From Sphaerolaimus hirsutus (taxonomy: Eukaryota > Nematoda > Chromadorea > Monhysterida > Sphaerolaimidae), in the NCBI GenBank assembly GCA_964036195.1, contig CAXIWS010000676.1:1-64000 (forward strand): a DNA stretch of 64,000 bases. Reading direction: 5' to 3'. The notes under the pieces were generated by a model. It was not told the DNA's origin and made no database searches. It saw only the letters and a list, made by a program, of their open reading frames with translations. Below are positions 1 through 11,696 of the stretch, piece after piece (position 1 is the first letter of the stretch; the number at the start of each line of letters is the position of its first letter). The translations under genes and the position numbers were made by a program.

Positions 1-222
1 TGAGAAATCTTGAACAATTCCATGACATATAAATGTTGATATTTTTGGACATGATACAATGGGGAACCCTGACTCGAAATTTTCCAAATTTTCGAGTCGA
101 GTCAAGCAAAAACCTCGAGTCTCGAGTCGGGGCCATATTTTTCCAGTCGAGTCAGTCGAGTCAGGTCAGTACCCAATTTTACCCTCAAGTTTTGTGTCGA
201 GTCGAGTCGAGTTCGAGCCCTA
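1..222. mobile_element. hAT-like MITE with GAGTC motif, cut by window edge
   Basis: Mirror of 22167-22388. It is rich in GAGTCGAGTC and ends in ...TTCGAGCCCTA at 222, which is the TAGGGCTCGAA terminus seen in full at 22167. The rest would lie left of the window. Confidence 0.75.
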
Positions 223-1731
223 GCGGACAGGCATCTACCAATCAGACGCGCATCATTGTGAGATTACTGTAGTGTAGAATGTAGAATAATAAGTCCAAGC
301 GATACTGATAAGAGTCTACCTAGAGAAGAGACGCAAAATGTTTGTTTACATCAACGCAACGGATAAGAAAAAAAGCAGCGTCAGCGGCTGCGTTTGATAG
401 TCTGCTGGCTCTGCGTCTGCGCATTCCGCGATTGCCATTCTAAGATGTAAGATTTCACGGGATCCGGGATCGGGATCGACGCACAAACCCACACCCCTAG
501 CTTTAATCGACTGTTTTTTCTTCCTTTGTAGTCTTCTGTACGTAATTCTGTTCGGTCTTTACGTACGTAGTTTGGTATTGATGTGATTTAATTTGGTTTG
601 CAATGAAATAGGCTGGGTGGAATAAGGGTCGCTTTAGGAAATTAGGATTATGGTATTGTATGGTCACTTTAGCAATTATATTCGCGGACCAATGAGTGCT
701 TTTGTTTGCACATGTGATTTATACATAGATTAGTTTAGAACATCTTAATGATCAAGCAAGCGATTATGGCGGCGTGTAGCTTTATTTTCATTGTGGATCA
801 GTAATAGATAGCTGAAACTCGTGAATGTAGAATTACCGGCATTGTACCGGAGTGGCTGTTTTTTTTTCGATCACTACCTACGGCTACACGCGCCGGTTTT
901 CCACACTAATTTCAAAAATTTTGGAAAACTCTTAATAAGGTTTGAATGCACTCGAGTTCTGTGAAATAACTTTATTTTTAATTTTGGTCTACACCAACGA
1001 TGGACAACCTTTTAATTGTGTTTCTGAATTGTGAAAGTGAAAAAAATTGGAAAGTCAAAAAAATTAAAAAATTCGAAAATGATTTCTAATTATTGTTTGC
1101 CATCTAATCTACCTACTCTAGTTGACAGATCTTATTATGGTCTACTCAAATGCGTTCAAAGCGATTTATGAGTCTCCCAATTTTTTCTCAATTTCAGTAG
1201 AACACTTTTGTAGACTTCTGAGTTCTGAAATTTCACTGAATTTACACTGAATCACTTACACTGAAATTTCAACAAATGGGGTCGTTAAAAAACGATCACG
1301 TTTCTTGCGTGAAATGTGAACGGATCTTAACCATTTTTTCTATCTGATCATTTTCAAAAATGTTAATTTTCACCAATATTGCATTGTTATGTTTTGTCCG
1401 AACATCCGGCTGCCGGCTGCCCTCACTTACATGCTTTTTTTTGCCACCCGGTATTTTTACACACATTTAGCAACAAAGTAAATGCCGCCAAGGGATTATA
1501 CCGCATTAAAGTATTACCGGGCATGTGCAATGATCGTGGAGGCGGGGTTGAAATTTGACCTCCTTTAGTGCTGTCAATGTTAACACATCCCTTAATCTAC
1601 CCAGCGTGTTTCCATATGACCAATTTAGTTGGCAATAGTTACTGCATATGTTTTTCGCTTGCTTAACTGCATTCTTACTTTTCATTTTTACATTTTTTTC
1701 CACTCAGTGGTTACTTGATGACTGGTTTAGT
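223..1731. other. AT-rich stretch of left arm, no gene seen
   Basis: No reading frame with splice context or protein character was found. Around 900-1270 there are weak inverted pieces (for example GGAAAACTCTTAATAAGG and TCAAATGCGTTCAAAGCG) that resemble the arms of the fold-back at 10034-10231, so an old copy of that repeat may be present. The mirror is 20658-22166. Confidence 0.4.
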
Positions 1732-2191
1732 TACCGTATTTCCTCGAAATACCCCCCCCCCTTGAAATACCCCCCCCCCTCGTTTAACCCCCCCCCCCCT
1801 CTCGGGACCACTATGAAACAATCACCCCCCCCCTCGAAATACCCCCCCCCCCAAATTGAGTGTAAAGGGAACGTACATGACAATAACTGTAGTTCGTGTT
1901 CTGTGTACTGCAGAACACACGTTAAAACAATGTCGGTGTCACGTTAGAACAGTGTACATACCATCTACATACTAATATTAGTCTACAGAACCTTATAAAT
2001 GACGGTTTTTGTTGCTTTTTTCGACGTCTGCGTACGTTTCAGACGACAATTTCGTACTTGGTTTTCAAAAATTTTCTTGTGAAATAATAACCCCCCCCCC
2101 TCGAAATACCCCCCCCCCTCGTTTAACCCCCCCCTCTCGGGACCACTATGAAACAATCACCCACCGGGGGGTATTTCGAGGAAATACGGTA
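1732..2191. mobile_element. CCGTATT-family MITE (long C/G-tract type)
   Basis: Begins TACCGTATTTCCTCGAAATA and ends in the inverse ...TATTTCGAGGAAATACGGTA, with TA at both borders, as expected for a TA-targeting (Tc1/mariner-like) element. Next to each end are runs of 8-10 C or G interrupted by GAAATA and GTTTAA, plus the inner motif CTCGGGACCACTATGAAAC. The core near 1920-2080 recurs in the copies at 37790 and 59597. No coding capacity. The mirror copy is 20199-20657. Confidence 0.8.
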
Positions 2192-2328
2192 GACTAAGTA
2201 ACTAATGAGTGAGTTTGCATGCACTAACTCACTACCCTACCCTGTACCGGTGCCGATATTTGTGTTTCTTTTGCGCAGATTTTTTTATCCTATCCAAGTA
2301 ACAGTAAAGTTTATATATAACACCGAGG

Positions 2329-4139
2329 ATGGAGGCCCGGGGGCAACAGCAGGAAGAGTTCGTCGTTGGTAGGTTTTGGTACTTTTGTTGTCTACACGTC
2401 AGCCCATGCCATATGTATTGTATTTGCACATTTGCTGATTGGTGGTGTTTGCACGCTTGCTGATTGGTGTTGTGTTTACAAATTTGTCATTTTCAAACTT
2501 TCGTTTTCACAATTTTTTTCAGTGATTTGTTCAGTTCAGATTACATTGCACATTTTATGCACCACTCTAACATCCAACTATGTTTTTGGAATTTTTTGTG
2601 AAAAATCGGTTTGTCATAGATTCTGATTTGTGGGTGCCAAATCTCGGAATGTTCAGTCATGGATTCGGGTAAACGGCAGCGGCACCACGCTACGCTAGTT
2701 TACATACACACCAAATGGTCGACTGGTCCCGTTCCTAATTCAAAAACTGCATCAGAATGTCGTTCGTCTATTCGTCAGCAAGCTTTTAATCGAAATCGGC
2801 ACCAGTTGACATTTGGCGCCGATGTCAACTAGACATCATGTGTGGGCCGATTGAGTTGAACAACACCACTGCGACTGCACCTACTCGTGCAATTTGACTT
2901 GTATCTTATTTGATGCCGTTTTCAATTTGACTCAGATTTGGACGAGGACGCGCCACACACGCCGGCTGAACAGCCGCAGGTGTCAATCCTACACACTGTA
3001 AAATATTCTATAAATTTGAAAATATCATGCAAATGTGGTATAGGCATGATTAGGGATGGCCAAAATATGATATTTTTATAATGACCCTGTTAGAAAAAAC
3101 GTTCAAATTTTTTTCAGAAATGTGAACCTACCGTATTTCATCGAAATACCCCCCAGTGGGGTTTATTTTTTCAGAGTGGAAATTTTGAGATTTTGAGGGG
3201 GTGGGGTATTTTTTCCCCAGCCCAAAAACATTTCGTGGAGGGGGGGTTGATTCAATGGGGTGGGGGAAATCGAGGAATGTGGTAGGTACATTTGTAATTT
3301 CACATCACTTCCTCACTTGGAACCTCCCAGGATTTTACATGATTTAAGACACTTTGCATGACATTTAATATTTTACAGATCAATTTACATTGTCTAGGAC
3401 TGACCGCAGCCCCGCCGCCGAACCAGCGACATAGAAGTCAAGCTACAGGGCGTTCAGATCGGTATTGTCGCAGACGCTGCAGCGGTCCCGGTCGGTGCAG
3501 CCCCCGCAGCTAGGCTCGGCTTGCGCGTGCACCTCGAGGACTTGGCCATTAGCGTCAACGTCAGCCACGCAGTAAGTTTTAATGCACTATTTGGTTTTGG
3601 TTTCGCTTTTATTGGTTCCAGTGGCATGGCCAGGACTTCTGTGCTGGGTGCACGGCTCGTTCACGTAGCCCCCTTTTTTACACGGTGCCTACTAGGGTGT
3701 CAAATTTCCGTTTTCTGGTTTCCGCAGGCAATCTTTTTCCATTTTCCGTTCCGTTTTCTGGCCACTAAATTTTCCGTTTTTTCCGGCAGATTTTGCGTTT
3801 TACGGCAAATTTTGCATGCTAAAGTATACCGTTGATGTAAAATTACCATAAAATTGGCGTGAAGTGCCATTTCTGGCATATTTTTCTGTCCGACCCGGGA
3901 AGGGGGGTCCTGCCTGCGCCCCCCCCGCCCCCCCTAGCTACGTCCTTGCGTCCTTGCGTGTATCCACGCCATGCCTATTCAAATCGCTTTCCCTTTCCAA
4001 TCCCTGACCCCTAAAGCTAGAACAATCCGTCGCCTGTTAATTGATCTATTCATTTCAGTTCAAAATCATCGTCGCCGCGATCCTGTTCCTGATGATCCAG
4101 TTCGTCCTGATCCTGCAGGCTTTTTCTGGTAAAAAGTAA
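2329..4139 (+). CDS. Four-exon gene for a 108-aa tail-anchored membrane protein, copy A
   Basis: Exons: 2329-2368, 2936-2979, 3410-3571, 4059-4139 (TAA stop). Introns are 567, 430 and 487 nt with donors G|GTAGGT, CAG|GTGTCA and GCA|GTAAGT and acceptors CTCAG, CCGCAG and TTTCAG. The phases (1, 0, 0) join without a stop to give 108 residues. The start is the ATG at 2329 in a good context (CGAGGATGG). The product has an acidic, Gln-rich N-terminus (MEARGQQQEEFVV, then LDEDAPHTPAEQ), a basic patch PRRRTS at about 29-34 that resembles a basophilic kinase site, an Ala/Val-rich middle, and one hydrophobic segment at about 84-104 (IIVAAILFLMIQFVLILQ) just before the end SGKK. No N-terminal signal is visible, so a C-terminal (tail) anchor facing the cytosol is inferred. 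I do not recognise the family. Coding GC is much higher than in the introns. The palindrome gives a second copy at 18251-20061. Confidence 0.7.
3129..3284. mobile_element. Short diverged CCGTATT-family MITE in intron 2 of copy A
   Basis: Starts TACCGTATTTCATCGAAATA, ends with the decayed inverse CGAGGAATGTGGTA and has G-rich tracts between. It interrupts a TAGGGATGGCC hAT fragment that starts near 3054. The mirror is about 19106-19261. Confidence 0.6.
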
Positions 4140-4484
4140 TTAATCACAATTCACATGTACTGCTGCTAATGTTGTCTGGGTTGGCTGGCACATTGATCCT
4201 ATAAATATAATGCCGTCAGTGTCAAAGTCAGTGACAACGCGACCTTTTTTAAACTTTCATATCTCACCAAAAGGTACTTTATTTTCAAGAAAACGCAGTG
4301 GAGTATGCATACAATACAAGCTCAAATCATCCTAAACATGGCATCCATATATAATATATACTCCTACACTGTGCATACTTCACTCACTGCTTTTACAGTG
4401 AGATATGAAACTTTAAAAAAAAGTCGCCTCGTCACTGACTTTGATCTAACTCATTCTATTTTCACTCATCTTCTTAACTATATA

Positions 4485-4911
4485 TACCGTATTACCTCGA
4501 AATACTCCCATGGGGTTTATTTTTTGCCAGCAAAATTTGAGGGGGGGGATAATTTGAGGGAGGTTTATTTGAGGGGGGTCTATTATTTCGCCAGAAATTA
4601 TTGGAAATTCCCCATACGCAGAGTGCAGACGTAGAAAAATATAACAATCACAGATTTATATGTGTTTGTAGGCATATATTACTGTGTATATACACAAAAA
4701 CCCTTCCCTAACGTCACTTAATCATCAGTTTTCACGTGTGTTCTGCATTGTACAGGTCACAAACTCCGGTATTTGTCATGTACGTTCACGTTACACCCAA
4801 TTTTAGGGGGGTATTTCGAGGGGGGGGGGTTATTTTTTCCTCAGCTGAAATTTAGGGGGTATTTCGAGGGGGGGTTTAATTCAAAGGGGGATAATTTGAG
4901 GTAATACGGTA
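4485..4911. mobile_element. CCGTATT-family MITE downstream of copy A
   Basis: TA-bordered with TACCGTATTACCTCGAAATA at the left and GAGGTAATACGGTA at the right, G-rich blocks just inside both ends, and an AT-rich core. No protein is encoded. The mirror copy is 17479-17905. Confidence 0.75.
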
Positions 4912-4924
4912 TAGGTATACGTTC

Positions 4925-5165
4925 AAGGACGTACGCAGGGGGGGCGGGGCGGCTCGCTAGGGTTCAATTTCAAACGGGATTGACTTTTTGGGATCGGGAT
5001 TGTGGTTTTGATTGTGATTGTGAACCCTGGCCTAGGGGGCGGCCACAAATGGCACCAGCGCCATGGCTCCATTTCTTTGCTATGGTGTCGCCCCCCCTTT
5101 CGCTGGGCTTTGTATACAATCCACCCCCTCCCCCGTTCAAATATCCTGCATACGTCCCTGATGAT
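4925..5165. repeat. GGGGGCGG / GGCGCCA-type repeat fragment with embedded GGGATC motif
   Basis: Starts at AAGGACGTACGCAGGGGGGG, runs through TAGGGTTCAATTTCAAACGG and GGGATCGGGATTG (related to the element at 36902-37348), and ends in a segment (TTTGTATACAATCCACCCCC) whose inverse recurs at 9555-9600. It is a mosaic of repeat pieces. The short reading frames here are low-complexity artefacts. The mirror is about 17226-17466. Confidence 0.5.
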
Positions 5166-6311
5166 ACATGCATTGCATATATAACAAAATTAGATTCATT
5201 ATAGATTTTGCGGTCTATTATGGGTATGTAAATGTATTGTTGTTATATTCATAATACACGGTATATTCCCTTGTTTTTCATTCTGCTGCTGTCTGTGTGT
5301 TTGTTTTTTTCAATTGCTTATCCGGTCTTTCTGTGGTTTTGGTGCGGGGCCATATAGAACGGTGCTCTTCTATTAGCAGAAATACGGTGTTTGTGCTTAA
5401 AAAATTTCTTTCTGTTTCCATGTTTTCTGGCGTTATTTCTTTTCCAGCCCCATTAAGCAGAAGCAAGTCTGTTTAGGCAGCTATGCGCAAAACCCCTGTT
5501 TCAAACCCAGAATAGCGTGGTGAGGGTGACCCACCTAGACTTTTAATTGCTAGTTCGAGTGAAAAACTCCAACTAAACCCCCCCCCCCCCCTCGAATAAA
5601 CCCACACTCAATTGGCGCCGCCAAAAATGGCGCAAGCGCCAAGGGCGCCATGGCGCCATTCGAAATATGGGCGCCAGGCCGGGCGCTTTCGTTATGTCTC
5701 ACATTGGAAGCGTGCCAATGATGATTAAAGCGTGAAATTTTTGATAAAAGATGAACAAAATTCATTGTTTGAATAAGTAAGAGTTACAACGGCAATAGAT
5801 TTTCTCAACTTTTTATGAAAATTGTCTGCAATAAACATCATTGGCACCCTTCCAGTGGGAACCATGCATGCAAGGGGTAAAGTAACTGGAGTATAACAGT
5901 TGGGTAAAAACCGCCACGCTTTTTCGGCCAGCTCGCACTGTTGTTTGTGGGCTGAGACACTTGTCTCGACTGGACCATTAAACACCGTATAGACTTGGGA
6001 TGTAAATGTTGTATTGTATCACCACATCAAATCCCACACTCAAATTTTGCATAATACACTTTTTTTTCTATTGGTTTTCATTCAGCGTGATCGTTTTCTT
6101 TCTCATGGCAATGTTTTTGTTTTTTTCCATGCATTTTTCACTTTTTCTATTGTTTTTCATGGATCAGCCACGTGTATTTTATGCAATTTTCACGAAATAA
6201 TTTTCATGACCCAGTATAGAACGTTTTTTTAAACAATATGTTACTTTACAACATCACAAACTGTGCTAACTTTGCATATATTTTCTCGAAATACCCTAAA
6301 TACTCGAAATA
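5166..6311. other. Left arm: repeats, no gene seen
   Basis: Holds a GGCGCCATGGCGCC-rich block at 5612-5690 and an inverted repeat at about 5705-5895 (GGAAGCGTGCCAATGATG ... CATCATTGGCACCCTTCC). The same repeat is present at 14339-14545 and, decayed, at 58965-59115. The remainder is AT-rich. The mirror is about 16081-17225. Confidence 0.45.
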
Positions 6312-6662
6312 TACCGTATTACCTCAAACCTCGAAACTCAATATCGCTTTTTTGTACATCTGTACTTTTAGAAGCACACCCTTCATATGTTACGGCACGG
6401 GTATCTTATCGCTTACGGATATTATTTCAGATATTTACCTGGATGGATATATAAATGAATTTATCGTACACAATTTACACGCAATCGTTGCAGCAGTTGT
6501 AATTGTAATAAATTTGTTCCTGCGGCTTTTTCAAACTGTCCACAAAATCCCTTTACACTCAATTTGGGGGGTATTTCGAGGGAGTGGGTTGATTATTTCA
6601 TAGTGGTCCCGAGAGGGGGGGGTCAAACGAAGGGGGGGGGGGTATTTCGAGGAAAAACGGTA
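6312..6662. mobile_element. CCGTATT-family MITE
   Basis: Left end TACCGTATTACCTC, right end TATTTCGAGGAAAAACGGTA, with a G-rich right half containing ATAGTGGTCCCGAGAGGGG. The mirror is 15731-16081. Confidence 0.65.
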
Positions 6663-7258
6663 AATACACTATCGCAACTCTGGTAAAATGCTCTGCAAAA
6701 GCAGCCATCCCGACTCAACATCAATTACTGCAGCCATGTAAATATACGGTTTGATGCAAACAGCGCTGGCGCCATTACCATGGAGGGCAGCCCGAAGGTG
6801 GGGGGGGGTAAATTAGAGGGTAATACAGTATGTGTGATTTTCGATCTCGTTCTCGAATCCCCATTTTTTGGTGGATTTTGCAGTCCCAATCCTGAATGAA
6901 ACCACACCCAACAATGAAACCACACCCAAACCAACAATGAAGCCTAGTTCTGTCACAAGTTTTATAATTAACACAAGTTCATAACACGGTCTAACCCGCA
7001 AAAAATATTTTCTTCGGGGTATGACAAATGATCTAACCCGATTTGTTCCAAAGATGCGTGTTAGTAAAAATAAGTACCGCGCTAAACGGATTGACCCCTA
7101 TTTCGCGCGCGCCCACTTAACCCGTAATGTGACGCGTTAGCGAAATTAGCGTAAACAATACCGCGCAATGAATACTGGTGCGCGTTATGAAAAAATGTCG
7201 TTCGCGTGGCGGTATACCACGTACGTATAACACGGGGTATACTTTCGCGGTCAGCCTG
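6663..7258. repeat. Inner end of left arm; repeat ending in GCGGTCAGCCTG
   Basis: From about 7005 the sequence is rich in GTATAC, CGCGCG and ACGCG motifs and ends TTTCGCGGTCAGCCTG at 7258. A related stretch at 36240-36571 ends ATTTCGCGGACAGCCTG. The mirror (15136-15730) ends at the same base. The arm boundary therefore coincides with the terminus of a dispersed repeat. No gene seen. Confidence 0.55.
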
Positions 7259-7595
7259 GTGTCAACTTTCCGTTGTCCATTCGTCAAAAGAGATAGGTAT
7301 TTTGACTTTCCGTTTTCCGGCAACTGAAAGTTTATTACCTATCATTTTCCTGTTCCACTTACTGAAGTCTAAAAATTAACCTTTCTGTTGACTGGTAAAT
7401 ATTATTTACCTTTCTATTTTCTGTATTATAACATTATTTTTTGATACTAGTGTGGTGTGATTCATTATGTGACGGGAGGTCTATGGCTGGTAAAAACTGT
7501 CTGAAATGCTTCGAATGCATCACCTCTAAGAATTGATGAATTGTCAGAATTTCCCTTCACACTTTTTCAGAATTTCCCCCTAAACTGCTTCAATA

Positions 7596-8010
7596 TACCG
7601 TATCACCTCGAATTACCCCCCCCCCTTGAATTAACCCCCCCTCGAATTAACCCCCCTCAAAATGGGCTGGGGAAATAATAAACCCCCCCTCGAAATACCC
7701 CTCTCCGGAATGATGTACATCATGTATGCAATGTACATGATGTATTTTTTACTACTTATTTGCATCGAGGCTACACTTATACGCTCATTTGTGTACAGAT
7801 GTACATCTGAGCCCCAATATTACCCATTTTCTCACATTTATTACCGTTTTTGTGTGAGAAAAAGCATATACTTTACTATGAATTTCACGAAAATTTCTGG
7901 CGAAATAATCAAACCATCCCTCGAATATACCCCCCCTCGAATTAACCCCCCCTCAAATTTTGCTGGCGAAATAATAAACCCCCATGGGGGTATTTCGAGG
8001 TAATACGGTA
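7596..8010. mobile_element. CCGTATT-family MITE
   Basis: TA-bordered: TACCGTATCACCTCGAATTA at the left, TATTTCGAGGTAATACGGTA at the right. C-rich blocks lie inside both ends, and the AT-rich core contains GATGTACATCATGTATGCAA. A related core is at 26659-27072. Confidence 0.7.
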
Positions 8011-9113
8011 AATGTAACCTCAGAAACCAAAAATGCTAAAAACAAAAAAAAAATGAGCCACACGGTACTCAAAAATAAAATTCTCAGCAGTATACCGCAG
8101 CATGGCACTGAATTGCACTGTTTGAAATGTGTGGTGTGACCTTGTGTTTGAAAATTGCGCCTATGCAGGCATTTTGATGTCTGTTCAATGTTCTCCGGAT
8201 CTTGCTAAATGTGCACTATTCACGGCAAAAAAACGCAAATGCTTTAAATTGGGAGGGGTTGTATTCTCGCATAATGTAAATATTTTGTTTTTAAGCAATT
8301 TTTATTAGTGAGAAAGGATTGTCAGAACATAATTTTTTGGGCATGTGTCTGTATGCATCCTTTTTTTTGGGTGGTATTTATAAGTAAATCCGAGTTCCGT
8401 ATTTGTATTATTTCACATTCGTTTAGGATATGCACTCATAAAATATAGGTTGGCGTTTGCAGGCGTCCGCAGAGCATATGAAGGGTATGCTTCTAAAAGT
8501 ACCGATCTACAAAAAAACGATTTTGAGATAATCACAATTTAAAGTTTGGAGTATGCAATACCCATACATGGGTGTTGGGTATGGGAATTTTGGGTATGGG
8601 TATTCTGGGCATATTGTTGGGTATCCACATGCATGGGTACACTAGCTATATCAAATTTAGTGAATGGTATTTTTTGTAGTACAGTACATTTTAAAGGAAC
8701 AAATTTTGTAGTGGCATGTAGATCGGTACCTTTTAAAGCACAAAATTGTATACATGTAGATCAGTACTTTTATCACTACAAAAAAGCACAAACGAGTTTG
8801 TGCTCTGAAAAGTGCCGATCTGACAGGTACTTTAAGAAGCACAAAAAATATGTGTAGATCGGTACTTTTAAAGGCACAAAAGCTGAAAAAGCTTGTAGAA
8901 CCCTTCCCCAGAAATCTACCAGCTATTCTGTTGGGAGTGGTTTTTTGAGAAATTTTGCTTAAAATCGGTAATTTGCATGTCTGTTTGCCCATTTTTCACA
9001 TTCAAAATCACTAGATCATATGCTTTATTGTGTTGTGTCACACGTCAAGTGTCAAGTGTCATGCAAAGTACCAATTTAAAGAAAAATAAATTCGTGTCTG
9101 TCTTACAACTAAC
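8011..9113. other. Spacer: short repeated motif, no gene seen
   Basis: Around 8500-8880 the motif TAGATCGGTACTTTTAAAG-GCACAAA recurs several times, some copies inverted, giving a tangle of short repeats. Around 8555-8640 GGGTATGGG/GGGTATTC motifs cluster. Neither part looks coding. Confidence 0.4.
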
Positions 9114-9269
9114 CAGTTCAAACTGCATTTCATCAGCTATCTCATGATTTCCTCTCAATCTCTCAGCGACCAACTTTTTCACATGAATTTTGTAATCACT
9201 TTCTGGTAATTTTCTCATTTGGCAGATTTTGCAGGTATATTTCGATGAAGATTGATCATTCTCTGCCAT
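9114..9269 (-). CDS. Possible first coding exon with a C-x2-C motif
   Basis: ATG at 9269 in a strong context (AAAAATGGC) opens 52 codons that end at donor CTG|GTTAGT (9113-9112), phase 0. The protein reads MAENDQSSSKYTCKICQM and continues with a charged, helix-like stretch (KLVAERLRGNHEIADEMQF). The CKIC pair followed by YKIHVKK hints at a degenerate zinc-finger-like unit, but a complete C2H2 spacing is not present. No following exon could be assigned before the repeats at 8.0-8.9 kb. It could be an orphan exon, a pseudogene fragment or a chance frame. Confidence 0.35.
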
Positions 9270-10033
9270 TTTTCAAATTTCTAATGACAAAAAAATATAT
9301 CTACTGCGTATTTCCCTTTTCTTGTTTGACTAGACTAAAATGCCACACTTTATTGATTTTGTGTAGTAGCAGCGCTGCATGGAATTGTGCCAGTATAATA
9401 CCGAAGCACATGCTGTGCTGTGGGCTTAGCATGATTGTACAGGGTGGTGCACGTCAGGCGCACGCTTTCAATCTGCTACCGACACGTCAATTTTAACTGA
9501 AAAGTGCTCAAATTTAGTATGGCGGTAGATAAATGTACCCAGGCACGTAGCCAGGATTTTTGAGCGGGGGGCGGATTGTATACAGAGCCCGGCGAACGGG
9601 GGGGGGGTGGCCCCCCCCCCTAAAATTTGACCCCTGTAGTAGGGGAATGGCGCTATGGCGCTGGCACCATTCGTAGGCGCCACGCCATGGCGCAAATGGC
9701 GTTGTCATTGGCGCCAAGACAGCAGTGTACGTCTGTATTTTACGGGCGTATACAGCGACATGGACAGGAATTAAGTCAATTTTCACTGTCGTTGACGCCG
9801 CCTGGACGGGCCAGCCGAAAATATATGTTGCGAGGGGAAAATGCAAATCCTTCATTTTTAGCAGATACAATGATCAGTCAATTGCTGCAGCTTATGAATC
9901 AGTGAGTATTTATTTATGTGCTCAGTTGCAAAAATGTCATCCCCCTAAAATAGGGAGGGGAGTACATTGAAAGGTTAACTCTTGTGCAAATGTATACAGG
10001 GCCAACTAAAAGTAAATACATTTGCATCCATTT
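9270..10033. other. Spacer: GGGGGCGG / GGCGCCA repeat, no gene seen
   Basis: From 9541 an ACGTAGCCAGGATTTTTGAG start leads into a G-rich tract and GGCGCTATGGCGCTGGCACC-type motifs up to about 9720. It is related to the pieces at 4925 and 5612. Confidence 0.4.
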
Positions 10034-10231
10034 TGGCCATACAAGCTAGTTTTCAACTGAAATTTTGAAAACCCGTAAATCAGCATTGAACGCATTTGAG
10101 TTTTCTAGAATGAAGTGCCCATCATCTACAGTTGACGGAGAGTAAAAATGACTCATTCTAGGAAACGCAAATGCGTTCAATGCTGATTTACAAGTTTTCA
10201 AAATTTTGGTTGAAAACTAGCTCGTGTGGCC
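10034..10231. repeat. Small fold-back element
   Basis: The left half (TTGGCCATACAAGCTAGTTT ... AACGCATTTGAGTT) is the imperfect inverse of the right half (GCAAATGCGTTCAATGCTGA ... GAAAACTAGCTCGTGTGGCC), with a short loop around CATCTACAGTTGACGG. Arms are about 85 bp. This is a MITE-like hairpin with no coding capacity. Pieces of the same sequence appear near 1140-1180 and 11340-11380. Confidence 0.6.
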
Positions 10232-11696
10232 ACATTATTGTCCATAAAGTGTTTATGAAAACTAAAAATGGAAGACGAAAACTGACTAGAGGCTAAGTAG
10301 CTGCCATTTCTCGGCAACACTATTGTACTGCTTTCCTGATTAGGTACCTAGTTTTGCATGTTGTATGTATTATAAATACTTAAATCATCTTGTATTTAAG
10401 TCAGATGACAGGAATCGGTTGCGCAATAGGCATGCGCGCAACATATGTTATCCAACTTCAAATTTTGTATGGTTGAAATAACACCAAAAATTTTAAATAT
10501 TGATCGTTTTTCAGAAAAATTTCAAAAAATGCAAACGTTTATCGTGTTTTAATTGAAAATTATTTATAAATTTATCTTATTTTAATTGAAAAATTTTTTA
10601 AATTGAAAAAAAAAATACTTTTCCCCTATCTTCGGTCAGGGGGTTCATAGAAAGGTGTCTTTGATTAAAAAACTAGCCTCACTGCTAATTACGTCATAGT
10701 GTAATTAGAGCAATTATGGTTGGGTGGTTTCTTAGTTGTCCTTAGTAGTTGTGGGTGTGCTCCCACCCTTGCCAATAGTGATCTGGAATGATTCCACAGA
10801 CTTTTATCCAGCAGACTGTGATTTGATGACTGTCACTAGATTTGATGCAGCAGGTGGCTACTGTGGAGCTCCATTGTGGCTCTCTCATGATGTTTATGTG
10901 CTTAGATGTTTTTTGGTTTTGTTTATGCATTTAATGCTTAGATAGAAAACGGGAGATAAATATTTATAGGGGGCTATAAGTCACCATTGGCAAATTTCTT
11001 ATCACACTCTTTCAAATAGTTACTGTATGATGTCATATGACGTCATAATGTCCATAAAGTTTCTGGATAAGAGAGTGGTAGTTGTGTTGATATCATATGA
11101 CATAGTGAACATTAGAAAGGTGTTGATCAACTGTGTGTCTACCATGCATAATCAGATGTGGTCTTGACCCACCACAGATAACATCATGTCTCACTCATTC
11201 TGGAGGATCATGAATCGATGTCATAACTTTTCCAACATCCACCACAGGATCTAGTATTAGGATGCAATTATTAGTTTACAGAAATGATCAGTCCATGACC
11301 TACTGTTTAAGGATACCGACAAAATTTGAATCAAGTTTTCAAATTTGAACCATGAAAACTAGCTTGTGTGACGCCATTTAGTCAGTAAATAGAAGTGATT
11401 TTGTAAGATATGATGACATTTTTGGATTGTGAAGGCATTTGTTGTTCAGGCAATCATTTGTCATATAACTGAATTATTCGAAGGTAGGATTATTCAAGCA
11501 AGTATGGTACCTTTTTTTTGAAATTTAGCCACCGTCTTTTGGCCCTATCACTGAGGTTTAACCAACAAAGATTCCTCATTTATGTTTAACTTTCTTTCTA
11601 GGTTATGTTAGCCTCATTTGTGTGCTTTATTCAATCAACCACAAAAACAAAAATGTATGATATTAAATGAAAAGGTATTCTGGAAGTTGGATAGTA
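10232..11696. other. Spacer: AT-rich, no assignable gene
   Basis: A 69-codon frame at 10736-10945 (+) has some protein character (WNDSTDFYPADCD) but no convincing splice sites or homology that I can recognise. A part related to the 10034 fold-back is at 11340-11390. Nothing else stands out. Confidence 0.35.

Larger units (their letters stand above)
1..7258 (+). repeat. Left arm of a 22 kb palindrome
   Basis: The reverse complement of this stretch lies at 15136-22388. Paired coordinates sum to 22389 at the outer end and drift stepwise to 22394 at the inner end, so the arms differ by only a few net bases. The drift I traced is in homopolymers: the C run near 5578-5591 has 14 bases, its partner near 16802-16813 has 12. 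I noticed no substitution in the paired reading frames I compared. The inner border follows GCCTG at 7254-7258, after which the arms diverge at once. The outer border is not seen, because the arm runs to the first base of the window. Recent inverted duplication, ongoing gene conversion or an assembly inversion would all look like this. Confidence 0.95.

Noticed and set aside
1648..1947. Frame with KYPPP repeats
   Set aside because: Translation of the C-tract MITE; the frame depends on homopolymer length.
2311..2320. TTATATATAA as a TATA box for the palindrome gene
   Set aside because: It lies about 10 bases upstream of the ATG, too close for a usual start site plus leader.
4125..4139. GGTAAAAAG near the end of exon 4 as a splice donor
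   Set aside because: In-frame TAA follows directly and no later exon with matching phase was found. Terminal exon preferred.
5612..5690. GGCGCCATGGCGCC cluster as a CpG-island promoter
   Set aside because: The same clusters occur in repeats at 9640, 24835 and 29906, so repeat identity explains it.
8546..8992. Overlapping frames on both strands around 8.5-9.0 kb
   Set aside because: Built from repeated TAGATCGGTACTTTTAAAG words; no splice context.
10736..10945. 69-codon frame with protein-like composition
   Set aside because: No splice signals of quality, no partner exon, and a comparable frame on the opposite strand.
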